Source: Argopecten irradians (Eukaryota > Mollusca > Bivalvia > Pectinida > Pectinidae). Taken from it: DNA of 64,000 nucleotides. Position 1 is the first letter of the stretch. Each line of letters starts with the position of its first letter. The stretch covers positions 21,108,864 through 21,172,863 of the forward strand of contig NC_091140.1 of assembly GCF_041381155.1 (NCBI RefSeq), given 5' to 3'. Positions 14,401 to 25,400 of this stretch are shown in pieces. Below the pieces are notes generated by a model. It was not told the DNA's origin. It saw only the letters and a program-made list of their open reading frames with translations, and searched no databases. A program made the translations under genes and the position numbers.

Positions 14401-16404
14401 TTACAATATTTGCATACATAAAAAGTTATACTTGAATAATTGTTATTTTGATCTTGATGTATTTGGGTTTATATACCAACTGTGGGGCGCGGGGGATAAT
14501 GCCACGCTTTATGGCTCCTTGTTTTATATAATTTTTTGTGTTAATTAGACATACACATTCACATGTGTTAACACCAATTATTGTTCAAATGATGAGTACT
14601 GTTTATAATCTGTGGGAAGTGGAGCTTTAAACATTGTGGTAGTTATAATATGAATGGTATAACTGAAAAAGATTGGATCTAGACATGAAAAGAAAGTGAT
14701 TTAGTACTATAATATTTCTGTACTCTCTACAGGTACTGGCTAGTGATGATATTGGAAACTTGTTTCTGTACAAAGGATCATCCGAACAAAACAGGAATAG
14801 CGAACATCGGGATCAACCTGTTCTCCTGAGTATGTTTGGAGCAGCTGTCAAAACGATTCTTTTCCGCGATGATAAAGTTGTATGCTTAACAGGTGAGAGA
14901 AAAATTCAAAGTTTCCTGAACTCAACTGAGTTGACTTATTAACTGTGTCAACACAGGCATTGAAAAGTATAGAACTATATTTGACTTCTAAGAACATTAT
15001 TTCATTTTTAGCTTAAAAATCCTTGAAAATTTGCCCGTTGACTGGAAAAGGTCTCAGTTCTGTCCCCTGGCTGAGACACTGAGTCTACAAAAATTTCTGC
15101 TCCTGCTTAGCACTTGGCAAAAACAGAGTGGGCGAGTGATTTGTCTGTTGTCAATAAAGGGTAGGGTGTCACATGTGTTGTTTATAGTCTTTGACTGCAT
15201 ACTTCATAATCTCAATAAAAAAGAGCAAGAGTACCATGATTACATAGAGTCAAAACATGAATATATCTCAGCCTCCCAAAACATACAGACATTCACACAG
15301 GCAACACTTTACATACAGGCGAGTCTGTCCTTAAATTAGTCTGGCTGTTATTAGGATCATACAGACATTCACAACGGCAACACTTTACATACAGGCGAGT
15401 CTGTCTTTAAATGAGCCTGGCTGTTATTTGGATCATACAGACATTCACACAGGCAAAATTTTATATACAGGCGAGTCTGATTTCCTACTGTATGTTACAG
15501 ATGATGGAATGCTTGGCATCTCTCTGAATCTGAAGGACTTTATACAACACAATGTGTATGAAGCTGTCAATGTTATTCCTGAGTGTATCGCCTGGAGAGT
15601 CAACATATTAGCAATTGGAGCCAAGTCTGGTAAGTTTTCATCCCTTATTTCTTATTTCAATATGTATTGGAATCCTTTATTATGTTTAGTTCATCTGGCT
15701 CAAGGATCATGAAATAATTTTAACTTAAATTAGACTTTATAGCCAATCATTAAAGACAGTTTTGGACTTAAAATGTTGTTTCATGATCCAAAGAACATAG
15801 GTAAGCTTATAACATACCATTGCATTCGGTGACCGTCTTTCAACAATTATTTTCTTCATTTCGGAATATAATCAAATTTGACTGGTAGCATCCTTATAGT
15901 ACAATGATCAGGCTGACCCCCTGGGGACCTGAGGGATGGGACCAAAAGGGGTGGATTGGGCATTTTTAGCCCACCATCATCAGGATCTGGGATCTCTTGT
16001 TCAAGTTAATGACTTCTTCCCTGAAACAAAAAATTGGTTTAGCTCTCATTTACATTGGTAGTATCTCTTTTGACTGGAGATTCAAATTTGTACAAACTGT
16101 TTGTTTGATAAGCCGGGGTCCTAGGAGCGGAGCCAGAATGGTAAAATATTTCCAGATTTTTATGCAACATTTGGAAAGTTCTGTGTAAATGACTTCATTT
16201 TGGATGATTTCAGGTAAAGTTTTCCTTTACTTGGTGAAGGAAGACACTGATCTATTGGACCTAAACCTATCTGAGCCTGTCGCTGTGTACGATACAGACT
16301 CCGAACATGTTAACGCCATCACCATTGGTGATGACGGCAACGGACCAGTGTTAGCTATAGCAACAGACCATAACTTTATCACTTTGGTCAGATGGAGGCG
16401 GTGA
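5423..16404 (+). CDS. F-box / WD-repeat protein, seven coding exons
   Basis: Exons joined by phase-consistent GT-AG junctions: 5423-5867, 6237-6365, 7159-7303, 10318-10480, 14733-14892, 15501-15629, 16214-16404, giving about 453 residues. Residues about 25-75 form an F-box (IHVLILSKLDGLSLARVQKV, then CRLWYDIVDD), the Skp1-binding part of SCF ubiquitin ligases. Exon 2 onward carries WD-like blades (ISGHEDGRVISW; STSKDSSLILND; LASDDIGNLFLYK), expected to form a propeller that selects the substrate. By family knowledge it would be a cytosolic or nuclear SCF receptor; the substrate is unknown and I cannot assign it to a named FBXW subgroup. Start: first ATG of an open run after a likely acceptor near 5339. 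Odd: exons 2, 3 and 7 each seed a tandem array, and introns 3 and 4 hold large mobile elements. Possible polyadenylation signals lie at 17620 and 17815. Confidence 0.85.
6334..6990 (+). repeat. 67-bp minisatellite copying exon 2 end and donor
   Basis: Ten copies spaced exactly 67 bp (GATGGTGAC at 6334, 6401, 6468, 6535, 6602, 6669, 6736, 6803, 6870, 6937). Each unit holds the last ~32 bases of exon 2, the splice donor and about 35 bases of intron. The first copy is the real exon end at 6365. Eight of ten copies keep a GTAAGT donor; two read GGAAAG. Because 67 is not a multiple of three, use of a later donor would shift the frame. Confidence 0.95.
7288..7376 (+). repeat. 24-bp array copying exon 3 end and donor, left part
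   Basis: The end of exon 3 (GTCAACTCAGTCAG at 7303) and its donor are repeated two to three more times as diverging 24-bp units of the form GTCAACTCAGTCAGGTAAAT. The array is cut at 7390 by a 1.7-kb mobile element and resumes at about 9137. Confidence 0.8.
7390..9125 (+). mobile_element. Helentron-like non-autonomous element A (tandem-core)
   Basis: 1736 bp with no coding capacity. Head: hairpin AGCTCACCTGGCC...GATGAGCT (7390-7419), followed by a CGTCCGTC-rich tract. Core: about ten units of ~155 bp (7490-9040), each with a GACCCCCTGGGGGCAGGAG box. Tail: CCAGGTGAGC (inverse of the head arm), then hairpin AGGACC-TCT-GGGCCT and CTTGTT, ending 9125. Family knowledge: Helentron-derived non-autonomous elements carry inner inverted repeats, tandem repeats and a 3' stem-loop. 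It sits inside the 24-bp array of intron 3, which continues on both sides. The autonomous partner is not in the window. Confidence 0.7.
9137..9290 (+). repeat. 24-bp array, right part
   Basis: Continuation of the exon-3-derived array beyond element A: units such as GGCAACTTTGTCAGGTAAAA and GGCAACTCTGTCAGGTAAAT, about six, increasingly diverged to 9290. Confidence 0.7.
9288..10152. mobile_element. Possible pogo/Tigger-like MITE remnant
   Basis: Left end TACAGTAAAACTCAC and right end (reverse complement) TACATTAAAACACG form a weak terminal inverted repeat with TA at each outer edge. Inside, GTTGAATCGAATAC-like and GTCGAACC/GTCGAATAA phrases recur, as in many pogo-class ends. No transposase remains. 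Terminal match is poor, so this is tentative. Confidence 0.35.
10775..14523 (+). mobile_element. Helentron-like non-autonomous element D (composite cores)
   Basis: About 3.7 kb in intron 4 of the F-box/WD gene. Head: hairpin AATATCCCCT...AGGGGAATATT (10775-10810), then GTCTGTTCGTCC. Core is composite: ~170-bp units with TTACCATGGAAAC (about 10850-11290 and again 14040-14350), about eleven ~160-bp units with a GACCCCTAGGGGCTGAGGGG box (11290-13150), and about five 125-bp units with CCAAGATGGCCGCTGG (13190-13790). Tail: GCGGGGGATAAT (inverse of the head), hairpin GCCA-CGCTTTA-TGGC and TCCTTGTT, ending 14523. The stretch 11.5-13.2 kb is rich in single-base indels between units. Confidence 0.65.
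15268..15480 (+). repeat. Dispersed repeat, three ~73-91 bp tandem copies
   Basis: Three units of the form CATACAGACATTCACACAGG, then TTTACATACAGGCGAGTCTG, then CTGGCTGTTATTAGGATCAT. The same module occurs at about 26325-26460 with CCCAAAACATACAAACACTC, CTGGCTGGTCATAGGACG and an AAACCAAACAAAAG tail. It therefore looks like part of a dispersed SINE-type family that has become tandem here, just upstream of exon 6. Confidence 0.55.
15850..16135 (+). mobile_element. Decayed B-type tandem-core fragment
   Basis: Intron 6 of the F-box/WD gene holds about 1.5 core units like those of element B (AAATTTGACTGGTAGCATCC; GGCTGACCCCCTGGGGACCT; TGACTTCTTCCCTGAAAC) without a recognisable B head or tail. It is interrupted by a 34-bp insertion made only of C-family end sequence (15968-16001). 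Confidence 0.6.
15968..16001 (+). mobile_element. 34-bp ends-only C-family element
   Basis: AGCCCACCATCATCAG, the left head arm and loop of element C, is joined directly to GATCTGGGATCTCTTGTT, the end of the C-family tail. It lies between two pieces of a B-type core repeat that are otherwise continuous. It looks like an extreme internal-deletion derivative. Confidence 0.6.
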
Positions 16405-17110
16405 CGTGTGTCGCTGTGTACGATACAGACTCCGAACATGTTAACGCCATCACCATAGGTGACGATGGACCAGTGTTAGCTATAGTTACAGAACATAACT
16501 TCATCACTTTGGTCAGATGGAGGCGGTGACGTGTGTCGCTGTGTACGATACAGACTCAGAACATGTTAACGCCATCACCATAGGTGACGATGGACCAGTG
16601 TTAGCTATAGTTACAGAACATAACTTCATCACTTTGGTCAGATGGAGGCGGTGACGTGTGTCGCTGTGTACGATACAGACTCAGAACATGTTAACGCCAT
16701 CACCATAGGTGACGATGGACCAGTGTTAGCTATAGTTACAGAACATAACTTCATCACTTTGGTCAGATGGAGGCGGTGACGTGTGTCGCTGTGTACGATA
16801 CAGACTCAGAACATGTTAACGCCATCACCGTAGGTGACGATGGACCAGTGTTAGCTATAGTTACAGAACATAACTTCATCACTTTGGTCAGATGGAGGCG
16901 GTGACGTGTGTCGCTGTGTACGATACAGACTCAGAACATGTTAACGCCATCACCGTAGGTGACGATGGACCAGTGTTAGCTATAGTTACAGAACATAACT
17001 TCATCACTTTGGTCAGATGGAGGCGGTGACGTGTGTCGCTGTGTATGATACAGACTCTTAGCATGTTAACACCATCGCCAGTGTTAGCTAGAGTTGCAGA
17101 ATATAACTTC
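16279..17110 (+). repeat. 125-bp minisatellite copying the last exon with its stop codon
   Basis: The last ~125 bp of exon 7 (from GTCGCTGTGTACGATACAGA through TGGAGGCGGTGA) is repeated: GTCGCTG starts at 16279, 16410, 16535, 16660, 16785, 16910 and 17035. The first interval is 131 bp because the true exon has six extra bases (GGCAAC); the rest are exactly 125. Complete downstream copies keep the TGA; the last is truncated and diverged. These copies lie in what would be the 3' UTR. Confidence 0.95.
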
Positions 17111-19480
17111 ATAATTTTACTTTCCTTTCATAAGATTGATTTAAAAATATGATATGATAATCATTCCTTTTAGATACAATCGGTTGATTGAACTGAAGTC
17201 TGGGGCTGCCTTTTAAGGTTTATTTAACTTATCGATCTAGTCATATTGTAGAAGGAAGCATTGTTAGTACATTGGGCTCACTAGGAAAGCCTCAAAAGCT
17301 CACTAAGTAGAAGGCGCCTTACAATATTTTTGAGAAATATCTAGGTAAATGCTAGCCTCAATCACTAAATTAATGTTTTTAAGATATTTGTATACATTGT
17401 TTATTTTGTTACCTATTATATGTTTGTTAACTTTTGATATGTTTTGACAGATACTAGATGTATATATATGATATTTGCCTTTCATTAATTCAACATTAGA
17501 ACCGTTCGTTTTGATAAATCCATGTATCATCTTGTTTATTGTTGATTTATGTGATAAAAACAAGTCAAGAGTCTGAAATTGAAGGTTGGGTTACCTGGTG
17601 ATGCAGTTGTATTTGGGGGAATAAAAAGAATGATGAGCATAGTTGACAAGAAATGTAGTATTAAGCTGGGTTTAGAGAACAAGTGAAATGGCATTTTAAG
17701 CGAAGCATTTTGTTATTTTTTAGTCTTAAATATTTTAGTTGTTTTTAGTTGTGTTTTAAATGGCATTAGAACTTCCCGAGTTGTTCATGGTACTTGTATA
17801 TATATCCTGACTGTAATAAAACAAAAGCATTAACACATTGCTTGGTTAGAAACATTTAATCATTTTGGCTTACCGCTTGATTTTATTTTAGCTGCAGTCT
17901 CTCACTTCTAATGTGAAATTTGGAATCCTCAATTTCTAAGATATAGATGTGATATACTGTGAACAACAAGAATGTGTTAAACCTTTTGGCCTTGGTTTAT
18001 ATTTGTTTTAATTTATGCCAGTTGATATCTTTTATGTTCATTATTCACTGTAATTTGTTGTCTGTAAAATATAACTTACCTACTTATCTCCTTTGACTGT
18101 GTATGTCTCCAATATCTCAATGCAGGGGATCCTGTTTTAGGTCGAGAAAAAGAAATGGACATTGTAAATGAGTTATCCTTCCTTTTAAAATCTTGAGTAA
18201 TTTGCTCATTTGTAGCCATTGAAATTAATTTAAATTAAGCTTTAAATTTTGAAGTATTCAAGAAAAAAAAAGTTCATTTCCTAAACAGAGACACCTTAAT
18301 GCTCAAAAGAAATATTGACTGGTAAGTACTCGGCGAGCCTCTTGCTGATAGCTATGTTATAAATTCCAATTGAGATATATACTACACTTTATGTTGATTT
18401 ATAATTAGCCGCTTTGGTTTACTGTTATCTATGGTGTCCATTGACAGTTTGTGTTGGTCACATTACTTCCATACATCTGGTCCTTCTAGTCACACAAACT
18501 TCATATTCATCATATTTATATAGCTGTTAGTACCAAGAAACAAGCATTTTGTTTTGATTATATTTATGTACATTTTGTTTGATTTTCGGTTTTTGGTTAT
18601 CTTCTTAATCATGATACTGACATATTTAATGATTCATAAAGCTTCTACATGTTATAGAGATTTTATATAAGAGAGAATTGGGAGAGAGTGATAGGATGTG
18701 CCAGCCTAATATCAGTAGACTGGAAATAATCTGGTACTGCTTGTGTTTATGATTGATGCTGATGAGATGACATGAGTTTCTGGATATTCAGGTTTAAATT
18801 TTACAAATTGTATTGAGGGAGTGCAGGTACTGTAAGTAGTATAAAACATCACCTGAACAAGTGTTTTCTGCCAGTATTATACTAGATGGAGAAAGGTGAA
18901 TTCCTTTTAAAGTAATTTCTTAATGGTATAAAGAGAAATTTCAGGCGACTGTAGCAGGTCTTATGGGCCTCTTGTTAAAAGATATATAGACAACTTTTTA
19001 TTCATATTTGCCTTGTAGTTTTATAGATGTATATGTCCACATTATTGACTTGTAATGATATTTTTTTTTATTTTCTCAATTGTTGTATTTCCAGTTTTGG
19101 GAAACTTTGAGGTAATTACATTTGAGATACTATCATTTTGTAAGAAAAGGTATAAAAAATAGTTGGTGCTACTGTATTCTTACTCAAGTGAAAATGATTA
19201 AGGGAAGAGAAAGATAATGTAAAAGTTTGTAATATTATGATAAGTCATGTGATTCATTGTAGTAATATTAAGTTATGTTGACAACAAAATGTTTTTATTT
19301 ATTTACCTGTTTGAGTTTTCTGTTCTATTTTTCGAGACAAGAAAAACAAAAGAATTGACATTGACCCAAATGCATATATCTTTAATGTATATACAAGTAA
19401 TACAAATGATAAAGCATGTATAGTCATATATGGCAGCACTTACAAGGTTGTTTTAATACAGACTAGTGTTGAAAATCAAA
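17111..19480. other. 3' flank and intergenic region
   Basis: No gene seen. AATAAA motifs at 17620 and 17815 could end the F-box/WD transcript. At about 18949-18976 a decayed tail (CTTATGGGCCTCTTGTT) marks a remnant of an A/B-type tandem-core element without head or core. The rest is featureless AT-rich sequence. Confidence 0.5.
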
Positions 19481-19489
19481 TAGTTCACA

Positions 19490-20330
19490 GGTTAACAGGG
19501 TCAAGTAAGTGACTGGGTGAATGTTGAAAGTGACATCATTGACCACTTCACAGGTAAGGGACTGCTGGGTGAATGTCGAAAGTGACATCATTGTCCACTT
19601 CACAGGTAAGTAAGTGACTGGGTGAATGTTGAAAGTGACATCATTGACCACTTCACAGGTAAGGGACTGCTGGGTGAATGTCGAAAGTGACATCATTGTC
19701 CACTTCACAGGTAAGGGACTGGGTGAATGTTGAAAGTGACATCATTGACCACTTCACAGGTAAGGGACTGCTGGGTGAATGTCGAAAGTGACATCATTGA
19801 CCACTTCACAGGTAAGGGACTGCTGGGTGAATGTCGAAAGTGACATCATTGACCACTTCACAGGTAAGGGACTGCTGGGTGAATGTCGAAAGTGACATCA
19901 TTGACCACTTCACAGGTAAGGGACTGCTGGGTGAATGTCGAAAGTGACATCATTGACCACTTCACAGGTAAGGGACTGGGTGAATGTCGAAAGTGACATC
20001 ATTGTCCACTTCACAGTTAAGGGGCTGGGTGAATGTCGAAAGTGACATCATTGACCACTTCACAGTTATTAGGGCCAAGTAAGTGACTGGGTGAATGTTG
20101 AAAGTGACATCATTGTCCACTTCACAGGTAAGGGACTGGGTGAATGTCGAAAGTGACATCATTGACCACTTCAAAGTTATTAGGGTCAAGTAAGTGACTG
20201 GGTGAATGTCGAAAGTCACCTCATTGACCACTTCACAGGTTCACATGTTAACAGGGTCAAGTAAGTGACTGGGTGAATGTCGAAAGTGACATCATTGACC
20301 ACTTTACAAGCTAACAGGGTCATTGACCAC
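19490..20330 (+). repeat. 52-bp minisatellite with a perfect donor-like motif
   Basis: About fifteen units of ~52 bp (GGGTGAATGTCGAAAGTGAC; ATCATTGACCACTTCACAGG; TAAGGGACTGCT), some with longer spacers. Almost every unit has TTCACAG|GTAAG, a near-perfect 5' splice site on the plus strand. The array lies between two genes and its parent exon, if it has one, is not in the window. Long antisense open frames across it are products of the repeat. Confidence 0.85.
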
Positions 20331-20599
20331 TTATAAGTATAGGGCAGTGTTGTGCTTCTCCAGACTTCAAAATGTAAATGTGGTTCAGACAATGTTTTAC
20401 ATACGGCAGCATTAAAAACCATTCATCATGATTATATTACAACGGAAAAATATGACTGAAAAACACCAAATTTTATACCTTACCCATGTCAGAAACAGAA
20501 CATATCAGAAATTCTAAATTAATAAAAAAACATACTGTCAATCTAAACATAAAAGGTACTGTAAATCCTGTCAAAGTTATGTTTAGAAATCATGTTCCA

Positions 20600-21560
20600 G
20601 GCTATACTAAATAGGTTATAAATGCAACTAAAGCAAACACCAAAAAATATAAGAAAAATCACAATTTCAAAAAAATATAAGAAAAATCACAATTTCAAAA
20701 AAATTTTAAGAAAAATTACAATTATTATTTCGTATTTTAAAAGATCCATTTGTCCACAATCCGGATTGATCATTGGTATCGCTATAACATTTGTTGATTG
20801 CCACCTAGACATGTTTACATCAGATACTTTCACGCGAGAACACAAGGATATGATTTTGAAATAGGATTTAAAAATGGACAAATTTAAAATAAAACCTGTT
20901 TTCAAACTAAAAAAAATGCTTCGAATAGATAAAACCAGACTGTTCAAATGACAAATTGTCTTTAGACTAAAAAAGGTCATATTAAACAAACTGTTGCTTA
21001 GACTTACAAGATGATACAGAGGGGATCCTAAATGGGTGTTTCAACTAATAACATACTTAATTTGTTTTCATACTATATCCGACTTTCTGATTGGCAGATC
21101 CTTTTTCTTCATACACCATGAAGAAAAATCCGAGAATGGCGAAAACCCAACGTTATAATGATTTCAGAATAGAGACGTCGACGTTGCGTATTGATTCATA
21201 ATAAATAATCCGTTGTAAAATCAATGGAATCGTAGTTTAAACGTATTTCATATTATCAAATAGTCTGAAAAAATAAATTATAAGCATTGATGTCATTATT
21301 TTTTTACTTCATCGGGTTATGAAATAAAATGTGTTTGCAAACTTTTGTGAGAATCTGCGTATTTGCAAACAAAATTTCTGTCATAACCCGATGACGTTAA
21401 AAATAGTGACATCAATGCTTAAATAACGGATATATGAACGAGAAATCGGTGTTTAAGACTAAATATAATACATTACTATGTTCAGACTAAAAACTTTATG
21501 ATTATTTAGACTAAAAATAAAATACAAAACCATGTTTAAACTAAAAAGTATTTCAAATGA
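20600..21560. other. Diverged simple tandem sequence
   Basis: 20640-20720 has three ~27-bp AT-rich units with AAGAAAAATCACAATTTCAA. From about 20880 to 21560 the phrase TTTAGACTAAAAA recurs irregularly (20953, 21450, 21485, 21508, 21537), suggesting an old eroded array. No gene is evident; the palindrome at 21281-21421 is listed separately. Confidence 0.45.
21281..21421. repeat. Palindrome with ~60-bp arms
   Basis: Left arm TAAGCATTGATGTCATTATT... to ...GTTTGCAAA, loop of about 20 bases, right arm TTTGCAAAC... to ...GTGACATCAATGCTTA. The arms match imperfectly (CATCGGGTTATGA is exact). The loop CTTTTGTGAGAATCTGCGTA lacks the GAGGCG centre of the palindromes further right. A foldback MITE is the simplest reading. 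Confidence 0.8.
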
Positions 21561-22024
21561 AATGGCTAAAAAAAGTTAAAATAAAATTATCATGCTGACT
21601 TGAAAGGTCGTAATGTAATCAATGTTCTGTCTAAAAGATTGATAATGACAAACAAATCTGTATTCAGGTTAAAATGGTTATCGATGTGACACAGAAAGGC
21701 AAAAGAATGTTATATGATTAACGAAAATCGATGTTAAGAATAATATAATGGTGAAATACAGATCCTGACGTTCTATAAAAAACTCCCCAGGCAAATAAAC
21801 CAACTTGTTCAATTTCTGGGAAAGATAAAGGAAAACAGCACAAGGTGGTCACAAATTAATAAATTATGTTAAAAATATATATTATTTTCGAGGATCACAC
21901 ACGTGGCAGGTGTTAGAATATTTTGTCATTTCATGGTTGATGTTGAACCGCAAACATAAAGCAATGGTTTTAAGCACCATAAAACCATATATATTTGCAA
22001 TATACATAATATATACAACCTCTT

Positions 22025-22154
22025 TTCCAAATTTTCGGCTACGTAGCCTTCGTTTACAATAAACGTAATACAAACAGTCTCTTCCAAATTTTCGGCTACG
22101 TAGCCTACGTACAAATGTAAGGCTACGTAGCCGAAAATTTGGAACAGAGACTGT
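22025..22154. repeat. Short palindrome plus direct copy, TACGTAGCC-rich
   Basis: TTCCAAATTTTCGGCTACGT starts at 22025 and again at about 22082, and recurs inverted at about 22122-22146. The second and third copies form a palindrome 22074-22154 with ACAGTCTC/GAGACTGT outer ends and ~32-bp arms. It lies 0.3 kb beyond the 3' end of the HSPA12-like gene. Confidence 0.8.
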
Positions 22155-22488
22155 TTATATCATGTATATTGTAAATCATGTTCCCTTTTGAACACTTATG
22201 AGAAGTCATATATATTTGATATAGAATAGCACTGTTAAGTTTATAGGGTTGTTTTTTCTCAAAACATGTAAATTAATATATTCTGAGGAGGTTCACTGTT
22301 TAGCATCATCTAGTTACTTTAATGAGTCACGACCATTTGTATGCTTGAAGATCTACTGTAGGATCATCAGGTATATAATAAAGCATCAGCATGAAAAAAG
22401 GAGTTGTCCCTTACCCTCAAACTATCATCGGAACATTTAAAGTGATAATCTCCAGACACACCCTCAAATAGTAGCTACACAAGGTACG
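22155..22488. other. 3' flank of the HSPA12-like gene
   Basis: Non-coding; presumably the 3' UTR of the minus-strand gene that stops at 22489. No diagnostic signal seen. Confidence 0.4.
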
Positions 22489-25400
22489 TCACGAACGTAG
22501 GAAGTCAAACTTGTTGACGTACGATGAACCTTGACTAGTATCTGACACTTTCACAGTGAACTCAGTCCCTCCAAATAATATATCTACCTGCAGCGAGGCC
22601 TGTGGGTTCCAGCCTCGGGCAGGGCGCTCCACTTTGATCTTACCGACTTGGGAACATGATAGTTCAGTGGTATAGGTTGGAATCTGGTTTGAGGCATAGA
22701 CGGTGATTTCTATTTGATTCTGTTTGTTTCCTGGGCTGTAGAACTTTGTTACCATGCTTCCATCCTCCACCTCTTCTTCTGCCGTCACAAACGCGTCAAA
22801 GCATTTGGCACAATACCATTGGTTATCGCCCTGGCTCCAAAATCTATATTCAGGTGTGTGTATTTTTGGATCGAAGATACTGTTCACCTCTATCCCATAG
22901 GTGTATTTCATGACTCGTGACTTGATAACGCTTGGATCAAATCCGTACAGCACAGCACCTTTTAGTACCGCCAGTCCAGCATCCTTTGGACAGATGACGG
23001 TCTTATTGGGGAACATATCTTGAAATTGTGTCTGTATGAGCGATGACTCTGAGAAGCCTCCAACCAGTACTACCATATCGATATCGTCCGTCATTATATC
23101 TAAGACGTGACTCAATGTTCCCTGTACTGCCTCGTTGAAAAACTCGGCACATACCTCGAAACCGATGTGTATTTTGTCTCTTTTCATGGTCACGTCCTTA
23201 GGAAGTTTTGTAGACTTTGACATACTGTCAATGAGCTTTTTACCAGTCATTCTCTGGTATAGATCTACTAGCGCCACTGGCATGTGGAACACAATCTTCT
23301 TACCAGACAATGCCCTTTTCTTCACCTCGAAATCCCGGAACAAGTCGATATAGTCCGTCATGGATTCTTTTTTCAATGCCTCCAGGACCTCGTTGCCGAA
23401 CACGTTCTGCAAGAACGTTCGGAAAGCATTGTCAACTGTTGTGCCTCCACATGCCCCTCCTGACGCTCTTCGGATCTCTCGGATGCGTTGACCAGCTGTT
23501 ATTTGGTGAACGGTCATATCAATCGTTCCTCCTAATAAAACAAATACTGTATATAATATATTTTCATTTGTACATGTATATGACAGACGCACGAGATCAC
23601 TTACTGATTAACATAGCAATCTGTTATATGAGCTATCAAAAATCGAAAATGTAAAGATAGTATTGCCTGAGAAAATTACGGTACGCTCAAAACTTAATGG
23701 AAACTGTAAATTTATTTCTATACAACATAACAATTCAATTGAATAAGAAACACCTAAAGTTGAAACCCAAAAATTGATTTCTATACAACAGAACAATCCA
23801 ATCCAATTGATCAGCAATCAACCCAACATGAACTAACCTCCCATGTCTACAACAACAAACTTGGATCCCTCCTTAAACAGTGGAGTCAGCTGACGTCCTG
23901 AAGGTTCCTCCTTCTCACGAACAGTGTGCTCCTTCATGCAGTACAATGAGGCGGCCTCTGGTTCTAGCGCTAGTTTGAGGTGTTCCGTACATATACCAGC
24001 CTTTACAGAATAAAACATGACAAACGTAAACAACGAATCATTTCTTTTTGTCATTATTACAAAGGCGACACATTAAAATAAAATCTGATCTCTTTGACAG
24101 TATTAGGTCGATGGGTATTTCTAAGGCAAGACATATGACAAAATGCAAAGCATCGTTTATGTTTTTACCAAAGTATAGTTGTGATGTTACGACAATAGAA
24201 TATGGCGTTTACATAATCATGCAAAGGCGTTATGATGTTACAATAAAAGCCCTCGACTGTAAATAAAACGTCTCATATCTCAGGAAAACATGCACGCAAC
24301 TTTCACTTTCAATTGGTTCAAAGTATTAAAGATCAGGACTGAACTGTGTTTTGTTTGTTCTAGTCAACAGTTTTGGCCTTTTCATTTGAAAAATGTTTTA
24401 CCGAATTCAGGAATAGCATAAAGATGTATGATGCATGGATGTTTGAAGTGCTGGTGTATAATCGTTTTGTGAAAAAAATGAATCTAGATAAACGGCAATA
24501 CCAAAAGAGGATCAAACACAACTTACAGCTTGCGCAGCTTCCCTCATGAACTGTTTGGCGCCTTCGTCCCAAATGGCTGGTACAGTAATGACCCATCCAA
24601 TCAAATCCTCTGTTACATCTGAGAGTACCTGTTTCTGTGCCATGTCCAGCAGATGTTTCCTGAGGTACCGTATCGCCATGGAGAAGATGACCTTGGCGGG
24701 CATCATTTCGCCGTTAATGTCCTTTATCAGAGTGGACCTTCCTAGGGTCTAAATGGCCAAACAAAAGGAAATCTAGTCCAAAATGAACAAAATCAAACGA
24801 AAGCAAACATATTGTGCTAAGCAGTTACTTGAGTGCAGATGTACTGCAATAAAGCGAGAAGGTCTGCAAAAGGAAGCTACATCAGCGAAAAAATCCATGT
24901 ACAGGAAGACGATGTATTGTATCAGTCTAATTGAGGCGTGGGCTAGAATCCCACCGCTGCCACCAAATGTAAAGTGCAAAGGACACAAGAGAGAAGGTAC
25001 CAATTCAAGAGGTGATCACACATGACGTTGCTCAACAATATGTCAGGTAATGAATGATGCAGCTAAAATATCCATGAATTGTCATATATTCAATAGTGTG
25101 GCTTGATGATGTGTACTAAATGCAATGGAGAGTGTATGCTTATGTATGTATAAGGATGGTTATTCTATTACTATGTCATGGTTATATATTTTGATAGATG
25201 TCAGCATATTATGTAATGGCGATGTCAATAAAGTTTGAATTGAGTTAATATGAAATTGTAGAATGGTAAGACGCAAGGGCGGCGATGGTAGGTAGCATGA
25301 ACAGGGATTCTGGAAAGGAAGGAAGAGCATTGATCAGGCTACCGATGGATGACCTGAACGAAAAAACAATGCCTGGTCATCGTTGAAATTTATACTGATA

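Noticed and set aside
19463-20422. Coding repeats in antisense frames of the 52-bp array
   Set aside because: The frames (VVNDVTFNIHPVTYL-like) exist only because the unit lacks stops in that phase; frame breaks occur at spacer changes.
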